Of a stretch of 64,000 nt of DNA, positions 33,060 to 40,122 are shown in pieces. The position numbers and the translations under genes are program-made. The notes beneath the pieces are model-generated. The model did not search any database, was not told the DNA's origin, and saw only the letters and a program-made list of their open reading frames with translations. The stretch lies in the IMG/VR virus record IMGVR_UViG_3300021961_000053, positions 1-64,000 of that record; one strand, written 5' to 3'. The stretch's first letter is position 1, and each line of letters begins with the position of its first letter. The DNA comes from a virus.

Positions 33060-33172
33060 TTAAACTGCTCGTGGTTGTTGCTGCCATTTATATCCTATGG
33101 GAACCAGCACGACCGATCCGCCATGTGACAGCTGACATACTGGCACATACTGCCGATCTTGTGCGCCGCTAG
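33056..33172 (+). CDS. Small membrane protein (38 aa, GTG start)
   Basis: GTG overlaps the previous stop (GTGA). Residues 2-14 (IKLLVVVAAIYIL) are a membrane segment; the tail is basic. Last of the RlpA-containing chain. Confidence 0.45.
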   Translation: MIKLLVVVAAIYILWEPARPIRHVTADILAHTADLVRR

Positions 33173-33176
33173 ACCC

Positions 33177-33182
33177 TATACT
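33177..33182 (+). promoter_or_regulatory. Sigma70-like -10 box (TATACT)
   Basis: GACCC then TATACT, followed by a different small palindrome TGAT-TAC-ATCA. 27 nt before the start at 33210. Confidence 0.55.
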
Positions 33183-33209
33183 GATTACATCAGCGAAAGA
33201 CACCACCCC

Positions 33210-33563
33210 ATGACCGCCACCTTCGCCCAGTTCCAAGCAGAGCAAGACGCTCGCAACACCATCCAACTCAACATTGTCAAGTATGGTATGATGCTGTGTG
33301 ATGCTCTCCAGCAGACTGCTCCTGACGGTTACTTCTACTCTCTGGATTCTTCTGGTCGCAAGTATCACAAAGTCTTCATGCATATTGATGATCGCCGCGA
33401 TAGCATCCACGCTTTCATCGACAAGAAGACTGGTGAAGTGTTCAAACCTGCTAGTCTGAAAGCGCCTGCCAAGGGTGCTCGCTACAACGTTCTCTCCATT
33501 CCTTCCCGCGAAGAGATGTTTGAGCGTTGTGATTGGGCAGGTGGTTACCTCTACATGCGTTGA
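33210..33563 (+). CDS. Hypothetical 117-residue protein
   Basis: I chose the ATG at 33210 because a TATACT promoter lies just upstream; an upstream GTG would start before it. The product is soluble and basic in the middle (KYHKVFMHIDDRRDSIHAFI, KASLKAPAKGARYNV) with a CDW near the end. Many phages carry similar small proteins of unknown role. Confidence 0.65.
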   Translation: MTATFAQFQAEQDARNTIQLNIVKYGMMLCDALQQTAPDGYFYSLDSSGRKYHKVFMHIDDRRDSIHAFIDKKTGEVFKPASLKAPAKGARYNVLSIPSREEMFERCDWAGGYLYMR

Positions 33564-33588
33564 CATTCCGCGCCTTCTCTGCTAAATT
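33560..33588 (+). promoter_or_regulatory. Sigma70 promoter (TTGACA-17-TAAATT)
   Basis: TTGACA overlaps the previous stop codon (TGA 33561-33563); TAAATT at 33583-33588 after a 17-nt spacer. 28 nt before the next start. Confidence 0.7.
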
Positions 33589-33615
33589 ACTCTAGAGTTC
33601 AATCGCTTTCCTCTC

Positions 33616-33849
33616 ATGACTGCCCCTCGTTTCTATTTGGTTGCTAACGAAGACGCTTTCATTCTTGATAATGATGGCGTGACTGTTTATGGTGCTCCTG
33701 TCAATTCTGATGGCACTGTAGATTTTGAGTGTGCCTACGATTTTGATCCATGTGAGGATGAATTAGAGTATGTTGCTCACATGAGCAAATGTTTGATTGA
33801 TTCTGCTAAACTGTACCACGAACACAACGTTGAGGTCTTTATCAAATGA
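33616..33849 (+). CDS. Hypothetical acidic 77-residue protein
   Basis: Strongly acidic (NSDGTVDFECAYDFDPCEDE). No family known to me. It overlaps the next gene by 4 nt. Confidence 0.6.
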   Translation: MTAPRFYLVANEDAFILDNDGVTVYGAPVNSDGTVDFECAYDFDPCEDELEYVAHMSKCLIDSAKLYHEHNVEVFIK

Positions 33850-34094
33850 ACATGCTTCAAGAGCACATCCGCGAGTACATCAATCCATTTCCCAATCGTT
33901 ACACTCGTGGATCGTGGGAAATCCGTGTTCTTCCGCACGAAGATCTAGATTATGATGGTGTAGAGAAGTTCTGGCGTCTCTTCAAGAAGTTTCCTAACGA
34001 TTTTGCTGCTGCTGCCGTCTCTCTGCTCCCTGATGATGTAGAATTCATTCAGTACGACCACCTCAACAACATTCTCTTCGCTAACAAACTATGA
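33846..34094 (+). CDS. Hypothetical 82-residue protein
   Basis: Contains YTRGSWEIRVLPHEDLDYDG and FWRLFKKFPNDFAAAAV. Soluble, unrecognised. ATGA junctions on both sides. Confidence 0.6.
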   Translation: MNMLQEHIREYINPFPNRYTRGSWEIRVLPHEDLDYDGVEKFWRLFKKFPNDFAAAAVSLLPDDVEFIQYDHLNNILFANKL

Positions 34095-34303
34095 GTACCG
34101 ACATCGAACGCCTTTCAGCACAACGCGACGACATCTACGATTACATGTGTGATCGTTTCAAGCAGATGATTGCTGAAGACCGTCATGATGATGCTATGGC
34201 AATTGCAGATGAGTTCTTTGAGTGGTTGGACCCTGAACAAATGGATCTCGAAGAAACATTCTACTATGACGAGCGCGAACTCATCAAACTCACCAATGAG
34301 TGA
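34091..34303 (+). CDS. Hypothetical acidic 70-residue protein
   Basis: A helical acidic protein (RDDIYDYMCDRFKQMIAED, DEFFEWLDPEQMDLEE). It overlaps its neighbours by 4 and 8 nt. Confidence 0.6.
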   Translation: MSTDIERLSAQRDDIYDYMCDRFKQMIAEDRHDDAMAIADEFFEWLDPEQMDLEETFYYDERELIKLTNE

Positions 34304-34433
34304 GGAATTTCACAAACTAATCATAGACTACATGACGGCATACAACAATGACGATTATGAGCTAGCAAATCTGTATCTCTCACAGATACAGGAGCATAAC
34401 ATGAAGGAGAAACTCAATGGAAGTGAAGATTGA
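34296..34433 (+). CDS. Hypothetical 45-residue protein
   Basis: I chose the ATG at 34296, inside the previous gene's end. The product is helical (LIIDYMTAYNNDDYELANLY). It overlaps the next gene by 17 nt. Confidence 0.5.
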   Translation: MSEEFHKLIIDYMTAYNNDDYELANLYLSQIQEHNMKEKLNGSED

Positions 34434-34587
34434 ACTGGGACCAGATCTTCAGTTAGAGTATCAATCATGGTTGGATGTGAAAGAGAGTCTTGGTATTGAT
34501 CGTAGCATCAATAACTTCCTCTACTATACATACAATTACGGAACATTTGCCAACCCCAAGAACCCTGACGACAATGACGATTCCTAA
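34417..34587 (+). CDS. Hypothetical 56-residue protein
   Basis: ATG 34417, TAA 34585-34587. Contains LDVKESLGIDRSINNFLYYT and ends in a DDNDDS acidic tail. It overlaps the next start by 14 nt. Confidence 0.5.
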   Translation: MEVKIELGPDLQLEYQSWLDVKESLGIDRSINNFLYYTYNYGTFANPKNPDDNDDS

Positions 34588-34960
34588 TTTCAAATCCCAA
34601 GAAGACTGGGAAGCATTTACAGCAATGTTTGATGCTCGTTGGCATTGCAAGAAAGCATTGCTAGAGCGTGTCAAGGATGATCTCTATCCCAAATACAAGT
34701 GGGAAGAACTGACTGCAGGGGCAGTTGAAGTAATCAACGACATCGTTCAATCTCTGCTGTATGATGTAGAGTATGAGTTTGAACAAGTACATCCAGAGTA
34801 TAAGCGTGATGATGAATTGTTCATTCCACGCCGCTCATTCAAAGAAGATGTAGAGGAAGCACTGCTAGCTGCCAACCAGAAGTTCTGGAATAGTGCTAAC
34901 GAGTGCGAACCATGTCCTCCCTGTGATGAACTGGCATGTACTGATCATCTAGGTGAGTGA
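34574..34960 (+). CDS. Hypothetical 128-residue protein
   Basis: I chose the ATG at 34574; an upstream in-frame start would overlap its neighbour much further. The C-terminus holds CEPCPPCDELAC, a cluster of four cysteines that could bind zinc. The rest is helical and acidic. Confidence 0.6.
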   Translation: MTIPNFKSQEDWEAFTAMFDARWHCKKALLERVKDDLYPKYKWEELTAGAVEVINDIVQSLLYDVEYEFEQVHPEYKRDDELFIPRRSFKEDVEEALLAANQKFWNSANECEPCPPCDELACTDHLGE

Positions 34961-35043
34961 AAAAGTGTATCATACGATCGACCGCATCGGAATGGTTTGT
35001 GGTAGAATCATTCCTGGCACATCATTCACAAGTTTGGAGGAAA

Positions 35044-35460
35044 ATGATTGACGTTAAAGAAAACGAAGACGGTACGTTCACAATCAGCTGGGACGAAAAC
35101 GACCCAGAAGAAAGCATCTTCAACGACTGGACAGAAAAAGACTTCACAGACGCAATCACGAACTACATCAACACTCTCAAAGAATCTGGCGTCCTTGACG
35201 ACGACGGAGAGCAAAAGCTCACAGAAAGCATCGAGCAAATCAGCGAGTTCTTCTTCGAAGACTACGAAGACGCCTACGAAAACTACATCCAAGCGTCCTA
35301 CGAAGTCAGCCCCTACTACATCGACCAAACAGCAGAAGAAGTCCAGCAAGACATCGACACTGCCCGTCAATACATCCAAAGCACGAACGAAGAAACCTAC
35401 GGAGAGCAAGCAATCCGTAAAGACGAAGGTGACGACCGACGCCCTCGTTTATTCTTCTGA
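35044..35460 (+). CDS. Hypothetical acidic 138-residue protein
   Basis: The ATG at 35044 has an excellent ribosome-binding site (TTTGGAGG) and a TAGAAT -10-like box at 35003. The product is extremely acidic and Tyr-rich (FFFEDYEDAYENYIQASYE). Codons strongly favour C/A endings (GAC, AAC, GAA, ATC), unlike neighbours, leaving the +1 frame open as a Lys/Ser/Thr-rich shadow. Such charge could mimic DNA, but that is a guess. Confidence 0.65.
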   Translation: MIDVKENEDGTFTISWDENDPEESIFNDWTEKDFTDAITNYINTLKESGVLDDDGEQKLTESIEQISEFFFEDYEDAYENYIQASYEVSPYYIDQTAEEVQQDIDTARQYIQSTNEETYGEQAIRKDEGDDRRPRLFF

Positions 35461-35608
35461 TCTCACTCTATTCCCCTTTGTAGATACATTCCCGTATCGT
35501 CTAGAGGATAAGAGCGAGAAGAAAACCTGTTATTTCCAATGTGAATCTCATGCCAGAAAATACATCGACAGATACAAACCAGAATACCAGTTATACTGTT
35601 ACTCTTGA
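35429..35608 (+). CDS. Hypothetical 59-residue protein (GTG start)
   Basis: I chose the GTG at 35429, within the end of the acidic gene, preceded by GACGAAG. The product FPYRLEDKSEKKTCYFQCES followed by HARKYIDRY is well composed and contains a Cys pair. It overlaps the AbrB-like gene by 59 nt. Confidence 0.5.
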   Translation: MTTDALVYSSDLTLFPFVDTFPYRLEDKSEKKTCYFQCESHARKYIDRYKPEYQLYCYS

Positions 35609-35762
35609 GGAAGATGGTGACGAGTGTATTCTACCTCTTCCTGATGAACTCATGGATCAATTAGGATGGTATGATGGGGATGAACTGGAATGGATCGTAA
35701 ATGACGACAACACCATCACGATCCGCAAGGTGCCAGTTGATGAAGTGGCACCCTGCCCCTGA
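35550..35762 (+). CDS. AbrB/MazE-like DNA-binding protein (70 aa)
   Basis: Residues about 26-61 (CILPLPDELMDQLGWYDGDE, then LEWIV...ITIRKV) match the swapped-hairpin AbrB/MazE/SpoVT fold. No MazF-like toxin is adjacent, so a transcription regulator is likelier than an antitoxin. I chose the ATG at 35550 over a GTG three codons earlier. Its TGA stop forms part of the next promoter's -35 box. Confidence 0.7.
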   Translation: MPENTSTDTNQNTSYTVTLEEDGDECILPLPDELMDQLGWYDGDELEWIVNDDNTITIRKVPVDEVAPCP

Positions 35763-35810
35763 CTCTGCCACCACTCTGCCCTATAATTACAAGGTAATCG
35801 AGAGACACCC
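35759..35810 (+). promoter_or_regulatory. Sigma70-like promoter with dyad cassette
   Basis: CTGACT (35759-35764), 17 nt, TATAAT (35782-35787), then dyad ATTAC (35786-35790)/GTAAT (35794-35798). The start follows at 35811. Confidence 0.7.
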
Positions 35811-36188
35811 ATGGCAACCCGCTCCCGCATCGGTATCGAACTCAAGAACGGTTCTATTCTGTCTGCCTATCACCACTGGGATGGTTACCCCGAGTGGTTG
35901 GGTCGCATCCTGAATACTCATTACAATACTCGTGCTAAAGCTGCCGAACTGATTGATGGTGGTGACATGAGTGCTTGCTGGAATGATAACAAGCAAGCAG
36001 AATACTATGGCACGGATTGCCCCCCGCGTCTTGATGCTGACCTTGCGGAATACCTGCTCCCCGAGAATAGCGAAGAGTTTGCATATGTCTTCCGTAATGA
36101 TGAGTGGGTGTGCTATAATATGCATGAGTTTGATGATAGCAAACTCCCTGAAGTTGTTGAGATCCCCTCTGGAGCATTGATGGCATGA
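35811..36188 (+). CDS. Conserved phage protein of unknown function (125 aa)
   Basis: The start SRIGIELKNGSILSAYHHWD then GYPEWLGRIL is typical of a small protein shared by many unrelated phages; no activity is known to me. It is soluble, ends acidic, and leads a chain of overlapping genes reaching beyond 38000. Confidence 0.7.
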   Translation: MATRSRIGIELKNGSILSAYHHWDGYPEWLGRILNTHYNTRAKAAELIDGGDMSACWNDNKQAEYYGTDCPPRLDADLAEYLLPENSEEFAYVFRNDEWVCYNMHEFDDSKLPEVVEIPSGALMA

Positions 36189-36385
36189 AGCGTGTAACTG
36201 TTCGTCCTAAATCATCCAAAGCAAAGAACCGTCTTGCTAATATGATGGATGGCAATGCTATTTGTATTGTAGAGCAAGACAAAGGTGATGGTATGCTGTT
36301 CCTTGCTAGTGAGAATGGCAAATACTTCTTCTGGGTGAATACTAGCAACGATTGTCACTGGGAAACTGAATGGGAGGTACTATGA
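36185..36385 (+). CDS. Hypothetical 66-residue protein
   Basis: A basic N-terminus (MKRVTVRPKSSKAKNRLA) and a strand-rich C-terminus. ATGA overlaps at both ends. Confidence 0.6.
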   Translation: MKRVTVRPKSSKAKNRLANMMDGNAICIVEQDKGDGMLFLASENGKYFFWVNTSNDCHWETEWEVL

Positions 36386-36597
36386 GTCATTTTGTGAAGA
36401 ACCCAGACGAGATTGTGCTGGAAGATGTGCGTATGATCCATTATGAAACAATGGAAGAAGGACGTGCTGTGTGGTTGGGCATCTACATGAATGATGGTAA
36501 GATGTATCATATGAATATCGGTGGTGATAATCTGTATGTCAATTACTCTTACGAGGGTAATGATCCAAACATTACTGAATGGGCAAAACTCAAATGA
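36382..36597 (+). CDS. Hypothetical 71-residue protein
   Basis: I chose the ATG at 36382, overlapping the previous TGA. Strand-rich (VWLGIYMNDGKMYHMNIGGD). Function unknown. Confidence 0.6.
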   Translation: MSHFVKNPDEIVLEDVRMIHYETMEEGRAVWLGIYMNDGKMYHMNIGGDNLYVNYSYEGNDPNITEWAKLK

Positions 36598-36800
36598 AAC
36601 CAGTTAGTGTAGATCAACTGATTGAAGCACTGTATAATGAATATGTCTATCTTTGTCACGATGATTTTGATCCCGATGAAGATCCAACTCCCGAAGAGTA
36701 TCTTGAAATGATCAAAACTTTATCGTATGATGAATTGATTTCAGAAACTAGCACTGATGAAGAATATACTCTTCAAGAGTTTATGGAGACATGGGGATGA
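36594..36800 (+). CDS. Hypothetical acidic 68-residue protein
   Basis: ATG 36594 overlaps the previous stop. Acidic and helical (CHDDFDPDEDPTPEEYLEMI). Confidence 0.6.
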   Translation: MKPVSVDQLIEALYNEYVYLCHDDFDPDEDPTPEEYLEMIKTLSYDELISETSTDEEYTLQEFMETWG

Positions 36801-36949
36801 CTGACGAACAAATTGATATGCTCCGTCATCTCATCAAACAAGAGATTGATGCTGCACAAATTGATGGTATGGAGCATGGACAATGGGGATGGGCAGATAA
36901 ACAACTAGAGGAAGGATGGAAGATGTTCAAGGAGAGTTTCAATGACTGA
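36797..36949 (+). CDS. Hypothetical 50-residue protein
   Basis: Helical product with a Trp-rich patch (GQWGWADKQLEEGWKMF). It overlaps its neighbours by 4 and 8 nt. Confidence 0.55.
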   Translation: MTDEQIDMLRHLIKQEIDAAQIDGMEHGQWGWADKQLEEGWKMFKESFND

Positions 36950-37121
36950 CTATAACATGCCCAATGGTGATTTCATCAAGACTTATCCTGATGTCACTCG
37001 TGTAGAGGTTATCACCAACAATGGACGTGAGTTCGTTCAGTATGAATGTTCCAACGTTCAGGTGTCACTACAGGATGACGGACAAACAATTAAAGTATTT
37101 CTATTCTCCACCTATGACTGA
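36942..37121 (+). CDS. Hypothetical 59-residue protein
   Basis: ATG 36942, TGA 37119-37121. Strand-rich (TRVEVITNNGREFVQYECSN, VQVSLQDDGQTIKVFLF), suggesting a small beta barrel. Confidence 0.6.
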   Translation: MTDYNMPNGDFIKTYPDVTRVEVITNNGREFVQYECSNVQVSLQDDGQTIKVFLFSTYD

Positions 37122-37341
37122 AGATGATAAACATGCATTGAAAGAGTTCATGAATGGTGTGGCATTTACCGTTGCTGTCGTAGGTATTGCTATCATAGGT
37201 ATTGCCATCATGTCTGGTGGTAGTGTGCCAGAAGAACAACTGCCCACGAAGGTGGTTGGCACATACAAAGACTGTGATATAATTCAATGGCATTACGGCC
37301 CTCTCGCTGAATACAAGTATTTTCTCTATTGCCCCAAATGA
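37114..37341 (+). CDS. Small membrane protein (75 aa)
   Basis: One clear membrane segment (FTVAVVGIAIIGIAIM, residues about 15-30). The end has two cysteines. I chose ATG 37114 for its 8-nt overlap; ATG 37075 would add 13 residues. Confidence 0.55.
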   Translation: MTEDDKHALKEFMNGVAFTVAVVGIAIIGIAIMSGGSVPEEQLPTKVVGTYKDCDIIQWHYGPLAEYKYFLYCPK

Positions 37342-37946
37342 CTTACAACGCTGAACTGACATTCAAATTTGATGCTACCTACACTCATGAGTATAATCGT
37401 GGGTTTGGTTCTACTATTGGTGATGATGACTTTGTTCCTGAAGAGCATTATATTATCACAGCACCAGCAGCAGACCTCAATGCCAAGCAGTATTTCAAGT
37501 TATTTGAGAAATTCATGCTGTGTGTAGGCATGTGCCCGCAATCTATCCGCAGTGGTGCTATGTCTCTTGTCTTCAATGAATATGTGAGTGAGGCAGATCA
37601 GCGCAAGGTGTGTGATGAGTATGAGCTGACGATGGATGAAGATCTGCGTAGCAAGTTTGAAGACTTCAAAGAGGTAGATGCTGCATGGGCAAAACTGAAG
37701 AAAGGTCCAATGGGCACAGTTCTTGAAGATGACTGGAAAGATAAGTTTGATGCACTACATCGTCGCTTCAATCGCTTTGCTGCTCTCAGTGATGATCAAC
37801 TAGAAGATCTTGCTAAGTATGCGGAGAAGACATACTATGTGGTGGATGATTGTGCTCTAGATGATAAGGAGAAGTGCAAGGAGTATAATATGCGTGAGCA
37901 AGAATACTACGACAAACGCGCACAACTGGACCTGAAAACAAAATGA
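37338..37946 (+). CDS. Hypothetical 202-residue protein
   Basis: The largest gene in this chain. A strand-rich N-terminus is followed by a helical, acidic C-terminal half (DDQLEDLAKYAEKTYYVVDD). Four scattered cysteines are visible. No family known to me. Its C-terminal residues overlap the following lipoprotein-like gene by 4 nt. Confidence 0.65.
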   Translation: MTYNAELTFKFDATYTHEYNRGFGSTIGDDDFVPEEHYIITAPAADLNAKQYFKLFEKFMLCVGMCPQSIRSGAMSLVFNEYVSEADQRKVCDEYELTMDEDLRSKFEDFKEVDAAWAKLKKGPMGTVLEDDWKDKFDALHRRFNRFAALSDDQLEDLAKYAEKTYYVVDDCALDDKEKCKEYNMREQEYYDKRAQLDLKTK

Positions 37947-38125
37947 TTGTTCCTATACTTGGTTGTATTCTCGCAGGTTGCCTGCAAGACGTGCCTATCA
38001 TCGTTTCAGACCGTCCCATCCTCACTAGATTGGAACTTCTAACAAACAAACCCAAATCCATAGACAAATCACAATACTCATGCTATATTGAAGGAGAGTT
38101 TTACACATCATGTCCGACAAAATGA
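37943..38125 (+). CDS. Putative small lipoprotein (60 aa)
   Basis: The start MIVPILGCILAGCLQD contains a lipobox-like LAGC (residues 10-13) after a short hydrophobic stretch, so Cys13 may be lipidated. The remainder is polar. It overlaps the next, membrane-anchored gene by 16 nt in another frame, recalling outer/inner spanin pairs, but sizes and order differ. Confidence 0.5.
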   Translation: MIVPILGCILAGCLQDVPIIVSDRPILTRLELLTNKPKSIDKSQYSCYIEGEFYTSCPTK

Positions 38126-38388
38126 TCTACGAAAGCCCTGATAAAGGAAAGACTGTTACCCAGCGTCCATTCCATCAACCAATCAAACAAGTGAAATCTA
38201 ATTGGTATTATGTGTTCTGGGGCATCATGGCAACTGCTGTTGTGGGAGGGCAAATCTATGTTGGACTAGGTTATCGTGAGATGGCAGAAGCAACCAAATC
38301 TACATCTATCAGTGTGATGTGTGAAACAATGTCACCATATCAGATTCCAGTCTCACCCTATCGTAATCGTACAGGACAATTTGAATGA
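38110..38388 (+). CDS. Small membrane protein (92 aa)
   Basis: A polar basic N-terminus of about 30 residues, one membrane segment (WYYVFWGIMATAVVGGQIYV, residues 32-51) and a 40-residue tail. Function unknown; see the neighbouring lipoprotein. Confidence 0.6.
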   Translation: MSDKMIYESPDKGKTVTQRPFHQPIKQVKSNWYYVFWGIMATAVVGGQIYVGLGYREMAEATKSTSISVMCETMSPYQIPVSPYRNRTGQFE

Positions 38389-38648
38389 CACTCATCAAAT
38401 TCATTCATCGTGAAGACTTTGGACATGAATATATTGTTCAAATTATCAACACAGGCAAACATATGCCTAAACCATTCAAGAACTACTCATTGATTCAAGT
38501 ATCATTGTCATGGAATGATTTCCCTGGTTGGCCATACATTAAGATCAGTTCTGGTACTGGTAGTCTAATCAATGTTATGGCATGGGTGTATAAACTAGGA
38601 TTTGATTTCTCTATCATAGATCGTACATGGAATTGGCATGAGGAATAA
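38385..38648 (+). CDS. Hypothetical 87-residue protein
   Basis: Strand-rich and aromatic (YSLIQVSLSWNDFPGWPYIK). Ends HEE and directly abuts the next gene. Confidence 0.6.
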   Translation: MTLIKFIHREDFGHEYIVQIINTGKHMPKPFKNYSLIQVSLSWNDFPGWPYIKISSGTGSLINVMAWVYKLGFDFSIIDRTWNWHEE

Positions 38649-38798
38649 ATGACATACGAAGTACAAACATGGGATAGTGAAGAGTATTGTGTGAACTATC
38701 ATACAGTCAGTGATGCAATTGATTATGAGGATGCACAACAAGTAATAGAACTACAATACCCAGATCAAAAAGTAATCTCAGTAATCAAACGACAATGA
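38649..38798 (+). CDS. Hypothetical 49-residue protein
   Basis: ATG directly after the preceding TAA. Contains SDAIDYEDAQQVIELQYPDQ. It overlaps the next ATG by 4 nt. Confidence 0.55.
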   Translation: MTYEVQTWDSEEYCVNYHTVSDAIDYEDAQQVIELQYPDQKVISVIKRQ

Positions 38799-38923
38799 TT
38801 TACTTTCTCATCATATCATCAGCAGTAGTATGGGCATTGTTCTCATTGTACTCACCTAGACTGTCTCATCTAGATAAAGAACATGAACAACAACGTATCA
38901 ATGATAGACGAGAACACACCTGA
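38795..38923 (+). CDS. Small membrane protein (42 aa)
   Basis: Residues 2-20 (IYFLIISSAVVWALFSLYS) form an N-terminal membrane segment; the tail is charged. Confidence 0.5.
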   Translation: MIYFLIISSAVVWALFSLYSPRLSHLDKEHEQQRINDRREHT

Positions 38924-39044
38924 TAAACTAAGAGAGATTATCAGAGATACATGGCCTAATCTCTATCATTTGAAGCAACGTGATAATGACGTTGATAATG
39001 ATTCTGAACCAGATTGTCAAGGTGCTCCGCGTCAGTATCAGTAA
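38883..39044 (+). CDS. Hypothetical acidic 53-residue protein
   Basis: ATG 38883 (or 38901). Acidic, with PDKLREIIRDTWPNLYHLKQ. It overlaps its upstream neighbour by 41 nt and is last before the origin-like gap. Confidence 0.45.
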   Translation: MNNNVSMIDENTPDKLREIIRDTWPNLYHLKQRDNDVDNDSEPDCQGAPRQYQ

Positions 39045-39190
39045 GGGTTCTTGATACTAATTCGTATTGTTATCAGAATGTTTTTAAATCATAATAAAAA
39101 TAGGGTTAAGGTGCGGTAGAGATGTTGGCTTAGCACGCTACCTATCGAAAGTCAAGCAACACTGTGCCAGTCCTCAAAGTGTCACAGAAA
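39045..39190 (+). other. Non-coding stretch, possibly structured
   Basis: No gene seen. It contains GGTAG (39113-39117) and CTACC (39139-39143), which could pair, and a GTGTCACA element at 39178-39185. A small RNA is possible but not shown. Confidence 0.3.
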
Positions 39191-39366
39191 CCCTCAGAGA
39201 CCCTCAGAATGCCCTATAATAGGTACATCAGAGGGGGAGAGATCCACGCCTTCTGAGGTTTTCCACAGGTTGTGGAATTTGTGGAAAACTCAAAAACTGA
39301 AAAAGACAAAAATCTCACTTTTTAAGTTTTTTCAAAAACTGAGAATTTAAGATTTTTGAGTTTTTT
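39191..39366 (+). other. Candidate phage replication origin
   Basis: Three DnaA-box-like sites cluster within 30 nt: TTTTCCACA (39259-39267), TGTGGAATT (39272-39280, reverse, 7/9) and TGTGGAAAA (39280-39288, reverse exact). TTTTCCACA is the cyanobacterial box. Next comes about 75 nt of A/T-rich DNA with two copies of AGTTTTTTCAAAAA, one fully palindromic, and the arms AAAACTCAAAAA and TTTTTGAGTTTT. Upstream are two CCCTCAGA direct repeats (39191, 39201) and TATAAT (39215-39220). Origin function is inferred from architecture only. Confidence 0.5.
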
Positions 39367-39405
39367 CAAAAATTAAACTTTAATCACCTGCATTTACTCA
39401 CTAAA

Positions 39406-39654
39406 ATGACAAAAACCTACGATAATCTTACTAGTAGTGCTATCAATAGTATTACAGTAGAAGATAATGTAGTAAAAGTAGTGTATAATAGTAATAAAGA
39501 CAAAGAATATACATTCAACTGTCAAAACATGGATCAATTTGTAGAACAATTGAGTTCAGAATTGATCGATGTAGAGATCAACAATGGAAAAGGATCTGTT
39601 GGTCGTTTCTTACACCAACAAATCAAGAATGGTGTTCTAATTGAATCTAAATAG
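39406..39654 (+). CDS. Hypothetical 82-residue protein
   Basis: NLTSSAINSITVEDNVVKVV then YNSNKDKEYTF and VGRFLHQQIKNG faintly recall KTSC-type phage domains (SSxI...hxVxF...YxY...). It is first after the origin-like gap, with A/T-rich codons. Confidence 0.65.
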   Translation: MTKTYDNLTSSAINSITVEDNVVKVVYNSNKDKEYTFNCQNMDQFVEQLSSELIDVEINNGKGSVGRFLHQQIKNGVLIESK

Positions 39655-39687
39655 TCACACAGTTTGAGTAACTAATCAATCAAAACA

Positions 39688-39849
39688 ATGAGCAACAAAA
39701 ATCATCGCAATGACCGCTACGATAAGTATAGCGAATTCAATGACGATTTCGAAGACTTTGGTTATGACGTGAAGAACGTTCGCCGTCAAACTAAAAAGAA
39801 AGTTACCAAATTCAAGACCCGTGACGATGAATACTATGACACTTTCTAA
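39688..39849 (+). CDS. Hypothetical charged 53-residue protein
   Basis: Alternating acidic (NDDFEDFGYD) and basic (VRRQTKKKVTKFK) blocks; may bind nucleic acid. A terminator follows. Confidence 0.55.
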   Translation: MSNKNHRNDRYDKYSEFNDDFEDFGYDVKNVRRQTKKKVTKFKTRDDEYYDTF

Positions 39850-39873
39850 ACTGGCACACTAACACCCCCATCG

Positions 39874-39915
39874 ATCCCATCATCGTGTATTGTATACAAG
39901 TTGATGGGATTTTTG
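39874..39915 (+). terminator. Rho-independent terminator, long loop
   Basis: ATCCCATCA (39874-39882) pairs perfectly with TGATGGGAT (39902-39910), then Ts. The 19-nt loop contains GTATTGTATAC, which can form a small inner hairpin. Confidence 0.8.
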
Positions 39916-39922
39916 ATTGACG

Positions 39923-40093
39923 ATGACACTAACTGAACGCAACCAAAAGTTATATGAACTGCGTGATCAGTTGTTGAAAGCACGAGCACAAGTTGCCTGG
40001 ATTGAACAACAGATCTGGTTGACTCGTGATGCATACGATCAAGAACAATTTGCCATCCCTGGTAATAGTCTTTTTGATCAAATGTTCAACTAG
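39923..40093 (+). CDS. Hypothetical 56-residue protein
   Basis: Helical, Gln-rich (NQKLYELRDQLLKARAQVAW), probably a short coiled coil. Confidence 0.55.
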   Translation: MTLTERNQKLYELRDQLLKARAQVAWIEQQIWLTRDAYDQEQFAIPGNSLFDQMFN

Positions 40094-40122
40094 ATAATAT
40101 AACCAACACCCAAGGAGTTCTC

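Noticed and set aside
35048-35428. Lys/Ser/Thr-rich +1 frame as a histone-like protein
   Set aside because: It lacks a ribosome-binding site and its composition follows directly from the skewed codons of the acidic gene; only the part after 35429 was kept.
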